Source of the DNA: Flavobacterium panacis
Lineage (GTDB): Bacteria; Bacteroidota; Bacteroidia; Flavobacteriales; Flavobacteriaceae
Length of the DNA: 64,000 bases
Assembly: GCF_024649945.1 (NCBI RefSeq)
Contig: NZ_JANKMS010000014.1
Coordinates: 81,123-145,122, forward strand
Direction: 5' to 3'
The notes below the pieces were generated by a model that saw only the letters and a program-made list of their open reading frames with translations, was not told the origin of the DNA and searched no databases. Below, piece by piece: positions 14,076 through 23,162 of the stretch. Position numbers and translations under genes: made by a program. The number at the start of each line of letters is the position of its first letter. The first letter of the stretch is position 1.

Positions 14076-16430
14076 TTAACTTGAAAAAGTTAAACCTTTG
14101 TTTTTGAAACTTACGTAAAGTTCTTGTCGTGCCAAACTAATCGTTTCTTCTGTTCTGTAAATACTGCACCAGAATTTGATTAAAAGTTTATACTTTCCAT
14201 CAGAAATGGAACTATAATATATTTGCGATGGTTTCGAATTGTTTACGAGTGGAAGATTAGTAAGCGTTTCGTTTACGACACTATTGATTTCCTCTGGAAT
14301 CGTTTCGCCATTAATTTCAAAAGTTACTTCAACCAATTTAAAATTATCAGTATACGTCCAGTTGGTAATATTTTGAGATAATAAATTACCATTCGGAATA
14401 ATAATTTCGGCACCATTTGGAGCATTAATTTTAGTTGTTCTCAATCCCATCGATTTTACGCGACCCGATTCAGAACTGATTTCTACAACATCGCCAATCT
14501 GAATAGGTTTGTCAAAAATTAAGATAATACCCGAAACAAAATTGCTTACAATATTCTGAAGTCCAAGTCCAACACCGACACCTAAAGCACCTAATAAAAT
14601 ACTTAATTTATCCAAAGGCATTCCAGAAGCGGCAACAGCCAAAAGATAACCACTTATTAAAACTACTAATCTTGTAATCAATAATTTTGAATGTTGCCTT
14701 TTGTTTATGTTTTCTTCGTTTTCATCATCAATTTCACCAAAGAAATAAGCCACGTATTTTTGTAATAAATGTGCTGCCCAGATTATAATGAAGAATAAAA
14801 CGATATTACCCAGCGTAAACGTGATGCTTCCAATTGTATTTGGATGACTTAACAACTTGGTTAAAGAAGAACGAAGTGACTCCCAAATATTCAAATTTGA
14901 TGCAATTACAATCAGCCACATATAACTGATTACAATGATAAATGGTTTTTTAAGGTTGTCTGATAAACTTTCATAATCAAACATTTTTTCAATTCCTCTT
15001 TTTACTCTAGTGGTATAAATTTGAAGCAGAATAATTTCCAAAATAATCTTCAAAAGAACACTTAAAGCTACAATTTGAGTAAGTGAAATAAAAGCTGTTA
15101 AACTTAACATGTTAGAAAGCGAAACTCTTCCAAATAAATTGTATAAAATTGACAGTACATTCAAGCCAATAAAAATGATACTTGCCCATTTAAAAAAGCC
15201 TTTTATATAAAGTTCTTCTTTAAGTGTTTTAATTTGAATTAAACCATAACGAATTCCTAAAATGTTAATCGCTACAAAAGCAAAACGCTGCAATAATCCG
15301 ATTGTAATAAATAAATCCAAGAAACAAAGGGCAAAGAACAATCCTAAAAGGAAAAGCCAATTTCTCATAGCAACTCCTGACCATTGATTTTTGAAGAGGA
15401 AAATTAAAACTCCAAGCAAGAAAAGGTGAATTAATTCTAAAAATAGAGCAGGAGCATACAAATTGGTAACTACTGCAATATTTAAGGCAATAACTAAAAC
15501 AGGCAGTAAAACACCACGATTTAGATATTTAAAATTAAGAAGAGAAAGATTCTCCGAATAACCATTTGTTCTTAGGTATTTTATGTTTCTGGAAATGTAC
15601 CAAAACAAAAGTCCCATAAAGAAAAACAAAGTTATTAGGCCTCCAGCTTTATATCCGAGGTAATAGGCAGCAACGTTTTCTTCAATAATAATTTTAGATT
15701 TAATATTGTGCGTTACCTTTTTCTTTACGGCCGAATCGCTGATCTGCCATAGCGAAGGATATTCTTTGTTGAAAATACTAATTCCAGATTTCTCCAGTTT
15801 GCTTTCAACAGTAACCAAAGCATTAGAAACGGCAATTTTTCTTTGAACCGTAAGACGTTTTTTATTGTTTAAAGTCGTTTGGTTTTTAGTCATTAAACTG
15901 TCTGTTCCGACATATTTTTTTCTAAGATCTCCAAATTCTTTTTGAAATTGTTGACGACGAATGGTGTCTTTTAATAAACTAATTAAGGTTTTGTCTTTTC
16001 GAAGATCAATAACACGTTTTTTAATGTTTTCAAGATCTAGATTACGTGCATTAATAGCTTTGTTCTGTTCTTCTAATTCTTGTTGAATTTCTTGCAGTAC
16101 AACGCGATACATTTGTTGGTTGCGTACATTCGGATTTGCTCCTTTTAAACTGGCTAAAATTAAATCCAGTTTACTCTCTGTACGTTTCATATCGCCAAAA
16201 AGATGACGTGTATCTCCAGCAAAATCAATGTCATTGTAAGCTGATTCTAAAACTTCTCCAGCTTTTTCTATTGCTATTAAATAATCACTGTCTGTGGCTG
16301 TAGTATCGTTGAATAATCTGCCTCGATTTTCTTTTTTAACAGTTTTTTGTTCTTGTGCATTAGTCTGAAATGCAAGAAAAAGAAATAAAAATAAGGAGAA
16401 GAAATAAGGAGTTCTTTTTTGAAAAATCAT
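14076..16430 (-). CDS. Large MscS-type mechanosensitive channel
   Basis: A 784-residue inner-membrane protein. A signal peptide (residues 1-25, ending TNAQ) is followed by an exported region of about 220 residues rich in charged helices, then roughly ten membrane segments from residue 257 on. The MscS core follows: pore helix VGLGLQNIVSNFVSG and the beta domain with FDKPIQIGDVVE and ITNWTYTD near residues 630-710. The architecture is MscK-like, longer than plain MscS. It should release solutes on osmotic downshock. It is a single gene with its own terminator. Confidence 0.92.
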   Translation of the reverse strand: MIFQKRTPYFFSLFLFLFLAFQTNAQEQKTVKKENRGRLFNDTTATDSDYLIAIEKAGEVLESAYNDIDFAGDTRHLFGDMKRTESKLDLILASLKGANPNVRNQQMYRVVLQEIQQELEEQNKAINARNLDLENIKKRVIDLRKDKTLISLLKDTIRRQQFQKEFGDLRKKYVGTDSLMTKNQTTLNNKKRLTVQRKIAVSNALVTVESKLEKSGISIFNKEYPSLWQISDSAVKKKVTHNIKSKIIIEENVAAYYLGYKAGGLITLFFFMGLLFWYISRNIKYLRTNGYSENLSLLNFKYLNRGVLLPVLVIALNIAVVTNLYAPALFLELIHLFLLGVLIFLFKNQWSGVAMRNWLFLLGLFFALCFLDLFITIGLLQRFAFVAINILGIRYGLIQIKTLKEELYIKGFFKWASIIFIGLNVLSILYNLFGRVSLSNMLSLTAFISLTQIVALSVLLKIILEIILLQIYTTRVKRGIEKMFDYESLSDNLKKPFIIVISYMWLIVIASNLNIWESLRSSLTKLLSHPNTIGSITFTLGNIVLFFIIIWAAHLLQKYVAYFFGEIDDENEENINKRQHSKLLITRLVVLISGYLLAVAASGMPLDKLSILLGALGVGVGLGLQNIVSNFVSGIILIFDKPIQIGDVVEISSESGRVKSMGLRTTKINAPNGAEIIIPNGNLLSQNITNWTYTDNFKLVEVTFEINGETIPEEINSVVNETLTNLPLVNNSKPSQIYYSSISDGKYKLLIKFWCSIYRTEETISLARQELYVSFKNKGLTFSS

Positions 16431-16537
16431 AATTTTAAGGCTTATTTAGGGAGACCAAATTTAATTTTTTTTATAAAACTTTTCGTCAACAAAAAATTAA
16501 ATTAGACGTATTAGCCTATTTTATCTTCAGATTCTGA

Positions 16538-16783
16538 TTAGATATCTCTGAAAGTGATTTCTTTTTTTATTTCTTTTAATGAATTCGAATTCACAATAAC
16601 AATGGGAATTAGTGAATAAGGAATTACCATTAATGTAGAAAGTGTGGTCTCTTGGCATAAAAACACAATGATGAGTAAGAGAATGATGGATGCCGCTAAG
16701 AGAAAATAAATTATATAGAGAATTGTTTTCTGTTTTTTTAAAAGTTCTTCAATACTCATTTCGCTTGGTTTCTTTGCTCTCAT
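16538..16783 (-). CDS. Small two-helix membrane protein
   Basis: An 81-residue protein: a charged N terminus with MSIEELLKKQKT, two membrane segments (about 23-44 and 49-65), and a charged tail LKEIKKEI. Flavobacteria carry similar short proteins, sometimes labelled redox-active disulfide protein 2, although this one has a single cysteine. Function unknown. It is divergent from the HxlR gene. Confidence 0.55.
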   Translation of the reverse strand: MRAKKPSEMSIEELLKKQKTILYIIYFLLAASIILLLIIVFLCQETTLSTLMVIPYSLIPIVIVNSNSLKEIKKEITFRDI

Positions 16784-16877
16784 TTTATATTTTTACATTA
16801 TAATTTTTTTACAAAATTTAATTAAAAAATATTCCAAAACAATAAGTCATATTTTTTTGACTACCCTATAAAATGAT

Positions 16878-17174
16878 ATGGAAGAAAAAGAAACATGCCC
16901 TGCACAAAGACTTTTAAAAATGTTATCAGGAAAATGGAAAGCAGAAATTTTTCGTTTGGCTGTTGAGTCGCCTTTGCGATTTAATATGTTGTTGAGACAG
17001 ATTCAGGGTTCAAATAAACAGTCTTTAGCAACGGCTTTGAAAGAGTTGGAAGAAGAAGGTCTTTTGGAGAAAATTACAATTAAATTAAAGCCACTCCATA
17101 TTGAATATAATTTAACCGAAAAAGGAAAAGCTTTAATCCCGGTTTTCCAGCAATTGGAAGGTCTTTCTAATTAA
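16878..17174 (+). CDS. HxlR-family transcription regulator
   Basis: A 98-residue winged-helix protein. CPAQRLLKMLSGKWKAEIF at residues 6-24 is the HxlR family start, with the conserved cysteine at position 6 that in some members senses redox-active electrophiles. The helix-turn-helix segment (FNMLLRQIQGSNKQSLATALKEL) follows. It usually represses an adjacent gene; here the neighbour is the divergent two-helix membrane gene at 16538, the likeliest target. Confidence 0.9.
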   Translation: MEEKETCPAQRLLKMLSGKWKAEIFRLAVESPLRFNMLLRQIQGSNKQSLATALKELEEEGLLEKITIKLKPLHIEYNLTEKGKALIPVFQQLEGLSN

Positions 17175-17285
17175 GTAGAAAAGATCCTCAAATCTGCTCA
17201 GCTGACTATGAAATCACTGAGATTCTCTGAGAATCAAATCCTACATCCAAAAAATAAAAACGTCAGCTAAAAAAAGCAATGATAT

Positions 17286-17615
17286 TTAGTTGATAAAATC
17301 AAATTTATCTTCGAACATTTTGCCAATTACCGGAATTGGTTTCTTTTGTTCGTTTGCCGCATTAATGATTCCAAAAATCCATAAAATGAAAATCACATAA
17401 CCAACATAGCTTAAAAAGTAAAGTGCTGGTACAATAGCAACAACAATAGATAATGCAACATTTACCAGTAAAGAAACCAGAAAAATTCCGAATCCTTGTT
17501 TTAAATGATAACGTACCAAGTCGCTTTTTGGAGTTACGTCTTTACTTTGAACAAAAGCTATAATCCAACCAATAATAGTGACATAGCTCAAAATAGAAAG
17601 GGTTTTATTATTCAT
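17286..17615 (-). CDS. DUF4870 (Tic20-like) membrane protein
   Basis: A 109-residue protein with three to four hydrophobic segments and the family features VRYHLKQGF (around residues 35-43) and FGIINAANEQKKPIPVIG near the C terminus. DUF4870 proteins are small bacterial membrane proteins of unknown function related to Tic20. A stand-alone gene. Confidence 0.8.
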   Translation of the reverse strand: MNNKTLSILSYVTIIGWIIAFVQSKDVTPKSDLVRYHLKQGFGIFLVSLLVNVALSIVVAIVPALYFLSYVGYVIFILWIFGIINAANEQKKPIPVIGKMFEDKFDFIN

Positions 17616-17760
17616 CGTTTTAGTTATTTATTACTTCAAAAATAGATATGATGAATGAAAAATTAAATAGCTGCTTTGTTATCTGTAGGTTTTGATTGGT
17701 ATTGGTGGAGGATGAATTTATATGTTGTTTGTTTTTTATTTCAAGTTTCCATTTTTTTAA

Positions 17761-17895
17761 CCGTAAAGTTCACAATGATCTTTAATAATCGACTGTTTAT
17801 AAAAACCAAAGAATGCAAAGCTTTATAGAAAAACTTTGCGTTCTTTGGTTTTTATAGATCTCGCATTTCAAAAAACTCTGCGAACTTTGCAGTAA
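17761..17895. repeat. Long hairpin repeat of the 'gcaaagttc' type
   Basis: 23-base arms at 17798-17820 and 17834-17856 match except for one base and flank a 13-base loop. Outer degenerate copies of CCGTAAAGTTC and GCGAACTTTGC extend the fold on both sides. The same motif family recurs at 41182-41285. It fills most of the gap between the DUF4870 gene and the histidine kinase and may end transcription of both. Confidence 0.7.
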
Positions 17896-17903
17896 AAAAC
17901 AGT

Positions 17904-19526
17904 TTATTTTTTCGGAAGATAAATCCAAAATGTGGTTCCTTCTCCAGGTTTACTGCTAAAGTTGATCATACCGTTGTGGTTTTCAATGATTCTTCGGCAC
18001 AAAGCAAGTCCGATACCATTTCCGCCATATTGATCGCGTTCGTGAAGACGCTGAAACATATCAAATATACGTTCTGAGTATTTGCCATCCATTCCGATTC
18101 CGTTGTCTGCAATCGAAATTACATGATAATTTTCAGATGAAGTCGTGAGTTTTTCATCTTTCGGAACATCTTCATACGAAATAGTCACTGTTGGCTGATC
18201 TGTATTAAATTTAAGCGAGTTATTGATCAAATTGTACAATAATTGGCGAAGCTGTGTATCAAGTCCGAAAACTTTTGACAACGGATTTACATTTATAACA
18301 GCATTTTTTTCTTCGATAACCAAACTTAAATCGCTTAAAACTTCGATTATAACTTGATTTAAATCTACTTCTTCAAAATATTGTTCTTTATTTTCAATTC
18401 TAGAATAATTAAGAACATCTGTAATTAAATTGGATAATCTGCCGGCAGCTAATGTAATTCGGTCAAAATAATACTTTTTCTTTTGGTCTTCGCTTAAATG
18501 TTCGCCCGCTCTTGAAAGCATAATCATAATCTTTCTAAGTGGTTCTTGAAGATCGTGACTGGCAATATAAGCGAATTGTTCTAATTCTTTATTTTTAAAA
18601 CGAAGTTTAGAGTTGGCGCTTTCCAATTCGTTCTTCGTTAATTTTAATTCGGTGTTGTCTTTCAACGTTTCCACCATCATTTTCTGAGCGTTGATATTTA
18701 CAAAATAGACAAGCCAGCTGTTAAAACTTCCGTCTTCTGCTTTATTTGGAACTATAGAAACTAAGTGCCAGATATAGTCAGAGCCGTTTTTGATCCTTGT
18801 TTCACCTAAGAAATTAGATCGGTTTTGTTTGGCTTTGTTCCAACCTTCTAGGATAGTGTCAATATCTTCCAAATGAATAAAATTGATTAACGTTTTTTTA
18901 TCAAAAGTAAGGAGAGGAACTTCTAGATAATTTTCTAAAGATTCGTTTACCAATAATACTGTATTGCGTTCATTCAAAACACAAATTAAAATTGGAATTG
19001 TATTAGCTAATTGTTTGTATTTGTTCTCGCTTTCTGTTAGTTTTTCTGAAAGCGCAATTAGCTCAATATTTTTCTTTCTAATTTCGTCATACGGAGATAA
19101 AGGCGGTTCGAATTTAAAATAATCGATAATGCTTTTGATCTTCGTTTCGGACAAAAGTCCAGGTGCCGAAATTGGCTGACTTATTTTAGTTACAGACTGA
19201 TTGTCAACATAACTATATTGAATGTTTCCAGAGATTTTTGAAGCATATAAAAAGGCTTCAGGACTACAGCTTTTTAAATCTGCGGTATCTGTAATAACCG
19301 CTATAATTTCTTTTTGAGTTGCTTTTATGATGTTCAAACCCAGTACCAATAAAGAGTTGGTTCCCTTGGCAATGGCACAACGGGCAACTTCTGATACTGC
19401 GGTCGAAAAGCGAGTTTGAAATGAAGAGGCCATACCGCACATTTCTGCAATTTTCATACAACGTTTATGAGCCAATATCAGGTCCATTTCGTTATCAAGA
19501 TTTATTTGTATGATCTCTTTTATCAT
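17904..19526 (-). CDS. PAS histidine kinase with an RsbT-like N-terminal domain, stressosome operon
   Basis: A 540-residue cytoplasmic kinase without membrane segments. Residues 1-105 resemble an RsbT-type GHKL ATPase, but the N-box reads SEVARC: Cys50 stands where RsbT has the Mg-binding asparagine, so this domain is probably not an active kinase. A coiled coil (147-168), a PAS domain (170-285), a second coil, and a histidine kinase follow, with the phosphorylation site ASHDLQEPL (His324) and ATP-lid motifs DNGIGM and GGNGIGLALC. It is the last gene of the rsb operon, two bases behind the RsbT-phosphatase fusion. The dead N-terminal domain may dock on the stressosome. Its partner response regulator is not identified. 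Confidence 0.87.
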   Translation of the reverse strand: MIKEIIQINLDNEMDLILAHKRCMKIAEMCGMASSFQTRFSTAVSEVARCAIAKGTNSLLVLGLNIIKATQKEIIAVITDTADLKSCSPEAFLYASKISGNIQYSYVDNQSVTKISQPISAPGLLSETKIKSIIDYFKFEPPLSPYDEIRKKNIELIALSEKLTESENKYKQLANTIPILICVLNERNTVLLVNESLENYLEVPLLTFDKKTLINFIHLEDIDTILEGWNKAKQNRSNFLGETRIKNGSDYIWHLVSIVPNKAEDGSFNSWLVYFVNINAQKMMVETLKDNTELKLTKNELESANSKLRFKNKELEQFAYIASHDLQEPLRKIMIMLSRAGEHLSEDQKKKYYFDRITLAAGRLSNLITDVLNYSRIENKEQYFEEVDLNQVIIEVLSDLSLVIEEKNAVINVNPLSKVFGLDTQLRQLLYNLINNSLKFNTDQPTVTISYEDVPKDEKLTTSSENYHVISIADNGIGMDGKYSERIFDMFQRLHERDQYGGNGIGLALCRRIIENHNGMINFSSKPGEGTTFWIYLPKK

Positions 19527-19528
19527 GC

Positions 19529-20542
19529 TCAGTTTATTTTACCGACCAAAATTGTTGCATCATCAGTTCCTCTTACATTTTCCTTATAAATTGCAGCTGC
19601 AATGATGCCGGGACTTTGTTTGAAAATAGAATTTAAGTCGTTTAAACTCCATCTTGTTCGCAAACCGTCACTATGCATAATGATGATTTGATGTTTTTTA
19701 TAAGGAACAACGGTATTGTTCAGTGTTCTTGGAATATTATGACCGATAATTCCGTTATAAGGAGTATAGGTTTTATTTTCTAATCCGTTAAAAATTCGGG
19801 TATTGATGTTGCCAATCCCGCAAACATTCCAAACTTCTGACTTATAATCTACTGATGCTATTGTTGCAACCAATCCTCTGGTTTTCTTTACTTTTAAATG
19901 AATATCTCTTAAAATAGTAGTTGGATCGGTTTCTACAGATTGTTTAAAGGCTTTTATAGCAGCTTCAACTGCTTCATTAGCACTTTCTCCGTGTCCTAAT
20001 CCATCTCCTACAAATATCTGAAATCCTTTGCTGTTATGTTTTATATAATACCCATCTCCGCAAAGTTTTTCACCTGGATAATTTACAGCAATAGTAGTAG
20101 GATTTAATCCGTTTTTTAAAGAAGGAATTTCGAGTTCTGGTTTTTCGCAGATTTTTACATACTGTACACAGCCCCAATTTTTCATGGAGTAAATCTGAAA
20201 ATCATTGCTTAGTCTTTTAATGGAACCTAAACCATGACCAAGTGTATTAGAAGACGAATAACCGTCATTCATAATTTTGGCAACATTATCAAAACCAATG
20301 CCTTTGTCCAGGCAATAGATTTCGATTTCATTATGCTCTCCATTAAAATTAGCACGATACAGTAATTCGCCACCGTTCGCAAATTTCATTAGATTTGAAG
20401 TAAGTTCTGCCACAATAATATCTGTTTCGGCAGCTCTGTGAGGGGTAAAACCCAATTGAAGGGCAAGATTATGTATTTCTCTTTTTATAAAAGCTATCAG
20501 ACTTCTGTCATCAATTTTATAAGTGGAAAACGTATTATCCAT
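19529..20542 (-). CDS. RsbT-like kinase fused to RsbX/SpoIIE-type phosphatase
   Basis: A 337-residue two-domain signalling protein. Residues 10-130 are a GHKL ATPase of the RsbW/RsbT type with E46-x3-N50 and the ATP-lid GHGLGSIKRL. Residues 145-337 are a PP2C/SpoIIE-type phosphatase with GDGLGHG near residue 194, HSDGLRTRW and the C-terminal GTDDATIL metal motif. It overlaps rsbT by eight bases. In Bacillus RsbX dephosphorylates RsbS and RsbR to reset the stressosome; here a kinase domain is on the same chain. The same layout is known from other stressosome modules outside Firmicutes. Confidence 0.87.
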   Translation of the reverse strand: MDNTFSTYKIDDRSLIAFIKREIHNLALQLGFTPHRAAETDIIVAELTSNLMKFANGGELLYRANFNGEHNEIEIYCLDKGIGFDNVAKIMNDGYSSSNTLGHGLGSIKRLSNDFQIYSMKNWGCVQYVKICEKPELEIPSLKNGLNPTTIAVNYPGEKLCGDGYYIKHNSKGFQIFVGDGLGHGESANEAVEAAIKAFKQSVETDPTTILRDIHLKVKKTRGLVATIASVDYKSEVWNVCGIGNINTRIFNGLENKTYTPYNGIIGHNIPRTLNNTVVPYKKHQIIIMHSDGLRTRWSLNDLNSIFKQSPGIIAAAIYKENVRGTDDATILVGKIN

Positions 20543-20951
20543 TTTTCCATTTTGTTATAGTAACGGTGGTACCGTTTCCGAGTTCTGATTTAATGTCAAA
20601 TTCATTGACAAGTCTTTTTGTTCCTGGTAAACCTAATCCCATGCTTTTTCCTGTACTGTATCCATCTTTCATTGCTAGAGATATGTCGGCTATTCCGGGG
20701 CCGTTATCAATAAAAGTAACGCGCACGCCATTATCTTTGCCGTTGCTCACGGACTCGATAATAACTCTTCCACCACCACCATATTTCAGAAGATTACGCA
20801 AAAGTTCGCTAGTGGCCGTAATAAGTTTGGTCTGATTTAAAATACTCATACCAGCTTTTACACCATATTCTTTTACACGATTGCGCAATGGTACAACGTC
20901 CTGTTCTTTTACAACAGGAGCTTCTTCTTTGCTATTCGATATCGTCGTCAT
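20535..20951 (-). CDS. rsbT: Stressosome switch kinase RsbT
   Basis: A 138-residue GHKL Ser/Thr kinase. TSELLRNLLKYGGGG (residues 47-61) contains the N-box Glu49 and Asn53, then DNGPGI and the lid SMGLGLPGTKRL. It would phosphorylate the STAS domains of RsbS and RsbR and leave the complex on stress. An N-terminal tail of about 20 residues is longer than in Bacillus RsbT. Its start lies 20 bases inside rsbS. Confidence 0.93.
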   Translation of the reverse strand: MTTISNSKEEAPVVKEQDVVPLRNRVKEYGVKAGMSILNQTKLITATSELLRNLLKYGGGGRVIIESVSNGKDNGVRVTFIDNGPGIADISLAMKDGYSTGKSMGLGLPGTKRLVNEFDIKSELGNGTTVTITKWKNG

Positions 20952-21330
20952 ACTCCTGCTCTTCGTTTTCGCTTATGTGCATTTTTGAGCGAAGTAAATC
21001 CATGCCTCTTTCTACGTTTAAGGCACTTATGACTCCATTTAAAGATAATCCAAGTTCTACCAATGTTATGGCAACTGCGGGTTGCATTCCAACAACAACG
21101 GTTTGTGCATCTAATATTCTTGACATTACGGCAATGTTTCCGAGGATTCTTCCCATAAAAGAATCTATAATAGAAACTGCAGAAATGTCTATTAGAACAC
21201 CTTTTGAACTATGTTTACTAATAGTATTTATTAAATCTGATTCAAGATTTTCTGCCAATTGATCATACAAATCTACTTGTATAGTAACAAGCAGAAAATC
21301 TCCCATTTTAAGTATAGGAATTCTTTCCAT
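20932..21330 (-). CDS. rsbS: Stressosome scaffold RsbS
   Basis: A 132-residue single STAS domain. IDISAVSIIDSFMGR holds Ser57, equivalent to the phosphorylated Ser59 of Bacillus RsbS, and VVVGMQPAVAITLVELGL is near identical to RsbS of Firmicutes. The last 20 or so residues are acidic (ending EEQEYDDDIE) and are an addition. It forms the stressosome core with RsbR and holds RsbT until stress. Confidence 0.94.
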   Translation of the reverse strand: MERIPILKMGDFLLVTIQVDLYDQLAENLESDLINTISKHSSKGVLIDISAVSIIDSFMGRILGNIAVMSRILDAQTVVVGMQPAVAITLVELGLSLNGVISALNVERGMDLLRSKMHISENEEQEYDDDIE

Positions 21331-21345
21331 ATAAACCCGAAATCT

Positions 21346-22188
21346 TTATTCTACAATTTTTCTTTTTTTGACAACAGTTAACTGAAGCATTTCAAAAGCT
21401 GTTTGTAAAGCGCTTGCCAATGAAGCCTTAGTTGTAATACCGCTTAGGTCAATTCCTAAATGCACAACTGTTTGAGCAATTTCTGGACGAATACCGCTAA
21501 TGATACATTCAGCTCCCATTAAACGGGTTGCGCTCACTGTTTTAATAAGGTGCTGTGCTACAAGAGAATCTACAGCTGGAACACCAGAAATATCCAAAAT
21601 GGCAATAGAACTTCCGGTATCAACAATTTGCTGTAAAAGGCTTTCCATTACAGTTTGTGTTCTTGAACTGTCTAAAGTTCCAATAATTGGCAAAGCAACG
21701 ATACCATCCCAAACGGTGATAACAGGTGTAGAGATTTCGCTAATTTCATCAACTTGTCTAGAGATTACGTCTTCTCTTCCTTTCATAAAGGCTTCAAAAG
21801 TCATAATCATCATATTGTCTAAAATAGCACTCAATTTTAGATTAGCGTCATAAAGTGCTTGAGGATCTGTTATTAATTCAGCAAGAATTCGAAATGCAGC
21901 TTCTTTAAACGAAATTAAATATTGTCCGTTTTCTCTTGGAGAAAATCCACGTTTTCCTCTAGAAGATGAGATTCCTACAATAAGGTCTTGAACTTTTTCA
22001 AACTCCTGTGAGTTCTCATATTTTTCATCAGATTTTGCTAATGCAGTTAAAAAGAATGAAGCAAATTCTTTTGACTCTTCTTCTTCAACCGCTCCATCAT
22101 CTGCACCACTCTCTAAAAGAATTTGAGACCATATTGTAAGTAACTTGTTTTCGTGCTCTTTTAAGACACCTAGTACGTTGTTTTGCAT
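21346..22188 (-). CDS. rsbR: Stressosome sensor RsbR
   Basis: A 280-residue protein with an N-terminal sensor domain (residues 1-150) of the RsbR globin-like type and a C-terminal STAS domain (155-270). Residues aligned with the RsbT target sites are Ser208 (VPAVDSLV, Thr171 in Bacillus) and Thr240 (GIRPEIAQT, Thr205 in Bacillus), so the first site is serine here. It is the first gene of the operon. TATATTTG on the minus strand (22231-22224), a perfect TAnnTTTG, lies 36 bases upstream of the start. Signal unknown. Confidence 0.92.
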   Translation of the reverse strand: MQNNVLGVLKEHENKLLTIWSQILLESGADDGAVEEEESKEFASFFLTALAKSDEKYENSQEFEKVQDLIVGISSSRGKRGFSPRENGQYLISFKEAAFRILAELITDPQALYDANLKLSAILDNMMIMTFEAFMKGREDVISRQVDEISEISTPVITVWDGIVALPIIGTLDSSRTQTVMESLLQQIVDTGSSIAILDISGVPAVDSLVAQHLIKTVSATRLMGAECIISGIRPEIAQTVVHLGIDLSGITTKASLASALQTAFEMLQLTVVKKRKIVE

Positions 22189-22223
22189 TTGCTTTTTGCT
22201 TTAAATTTTGGAATTTTCTCTAT

Positions 22224-22231
22224 CAAATATA
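22224..22231 (-). promoter_or_regulatory. -7 promoter element of the rsb operon
   Basis: TATATTTG on the minus strand, a perfect match to TAnnTTTG, 36 bases before the rsbR start codon. The rest of the 231-base gap up to 22419 shows nothing else recognisable. Confidence 0.55.
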
Positions 22232-22419
22232 TAACATTAAATTGTATGCGAAAAGATTTATTAAATTTAAAAATGATGAAAAATTAATTTTTTGAAACTA
22301 GGAGCATCATTTAAGCTGTTATAATTAATCATTTATGTTAAAAGAGCAGAAAATATTAATTTGTGAATATTAAATGCAAAAAAGATAAAAGAGAGTTATT
22401 TCTGATGTTTTACACTAAT

Positions 22420-23160
22420 TTAAATTTCCTCTTTCATTAATTTAAAAAACTGTTCTTTTTTTCCTCTAGAAATAGGAACAACCGATTTATCATTCATATG
22501 TACCATTCCTTCGCGAGAATAACTTACAATCGAATTGACATTGATTAAATGGGATTGATGAATTCTGAAAAACATTGGCGGTTCTAAAATATCTTCATAG
22601 TTTTTGAGCGGTTTAGAAACCATTATTTTTCGACCATCTGTTAGAAAAAAAGTAGTGTAGGAACCCGAAGTTTCACATCTTAGAATTTGGTCTAATTTAA
22701 CAACATACATCGCTTCTTGCGTTGGAAGAATAACTCGGTCTGGTGTTTTAGAAAGATTATTTTGTAATTCGCTTAATTGTTGTTTTTCTAAAACTCTTTC
22801 CTGTAAAAGTGCAATTCTTTCAATCGCCGTTTTCAATTCATCGGGATCAATTGGTTTTAAAAGATAATCTATCGCACTATATTTAAAAGCATTTACAGCA
22901 TGTTGTTCGTAAGCAGTGGTAAAAATAAGATGAAAAGAAGTAAACGAAATTTGCTGTAAAACATCAAAACCGGTTCCGTTTTGGAGCATGATATCCATAA
23001 AAACCAAATCAGGTTTTAAACGGTCAATCAGCTTAACGGCTTTCTCTGTACTTTCCGCGTAAGCGATAATTTGAACCTTATCTGGAGCAACCATTTCAAG
23101 CATAATAGATAAAGCTTCGCGTATACGCTGTTCATCTTCAATAATTATAGTTTTATACAT
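22420..23160 (-). CDS. LytTR-type response regulator
   Basis: A 246-residue regulator: receiver domain (1-120) with the acidic pocket IIEDE and phospho-acceptor Asp56 (LVFMDIML), a linker helix, and a LytTR DNA-binding domain (about 143-243) with FFRIHQSHLINVNSI. It is encoded two bases after its kinase. Target genes are not evident; the divergent cluster at 25429 is a candidate. Confidence 0.95.
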   Translation of the reverse strand: MYKTIIIEDEQRIREALSIMLEMVAPDKVQIIAYAESTEKAVKLIDRLKPDLVFMDIMLQNGTGFDVLQQISFTSFHLIFTTAYEQHAVNAFKYSAIDYLLKPIDPDELKTAIERIALLQERVLEKQQLSELQNNLSKTPDRVILPTQEAMYVVKLDQILRCETSGSYTTFFLTDGRKIMVSKPLKNYEDILEPPMFFRIHQSHLINVNSIVSYSREGMVHMNDKSVVPISRGKKEQFFKLMKEEI

Positions 23161-23162
23161 AT

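Noticed and set aside
14076..16430. Link of the MscS channel to the Fnr-type regulon
   Set aside because: No TGAT-N4-ATCA box near its start; it has its own terminator.
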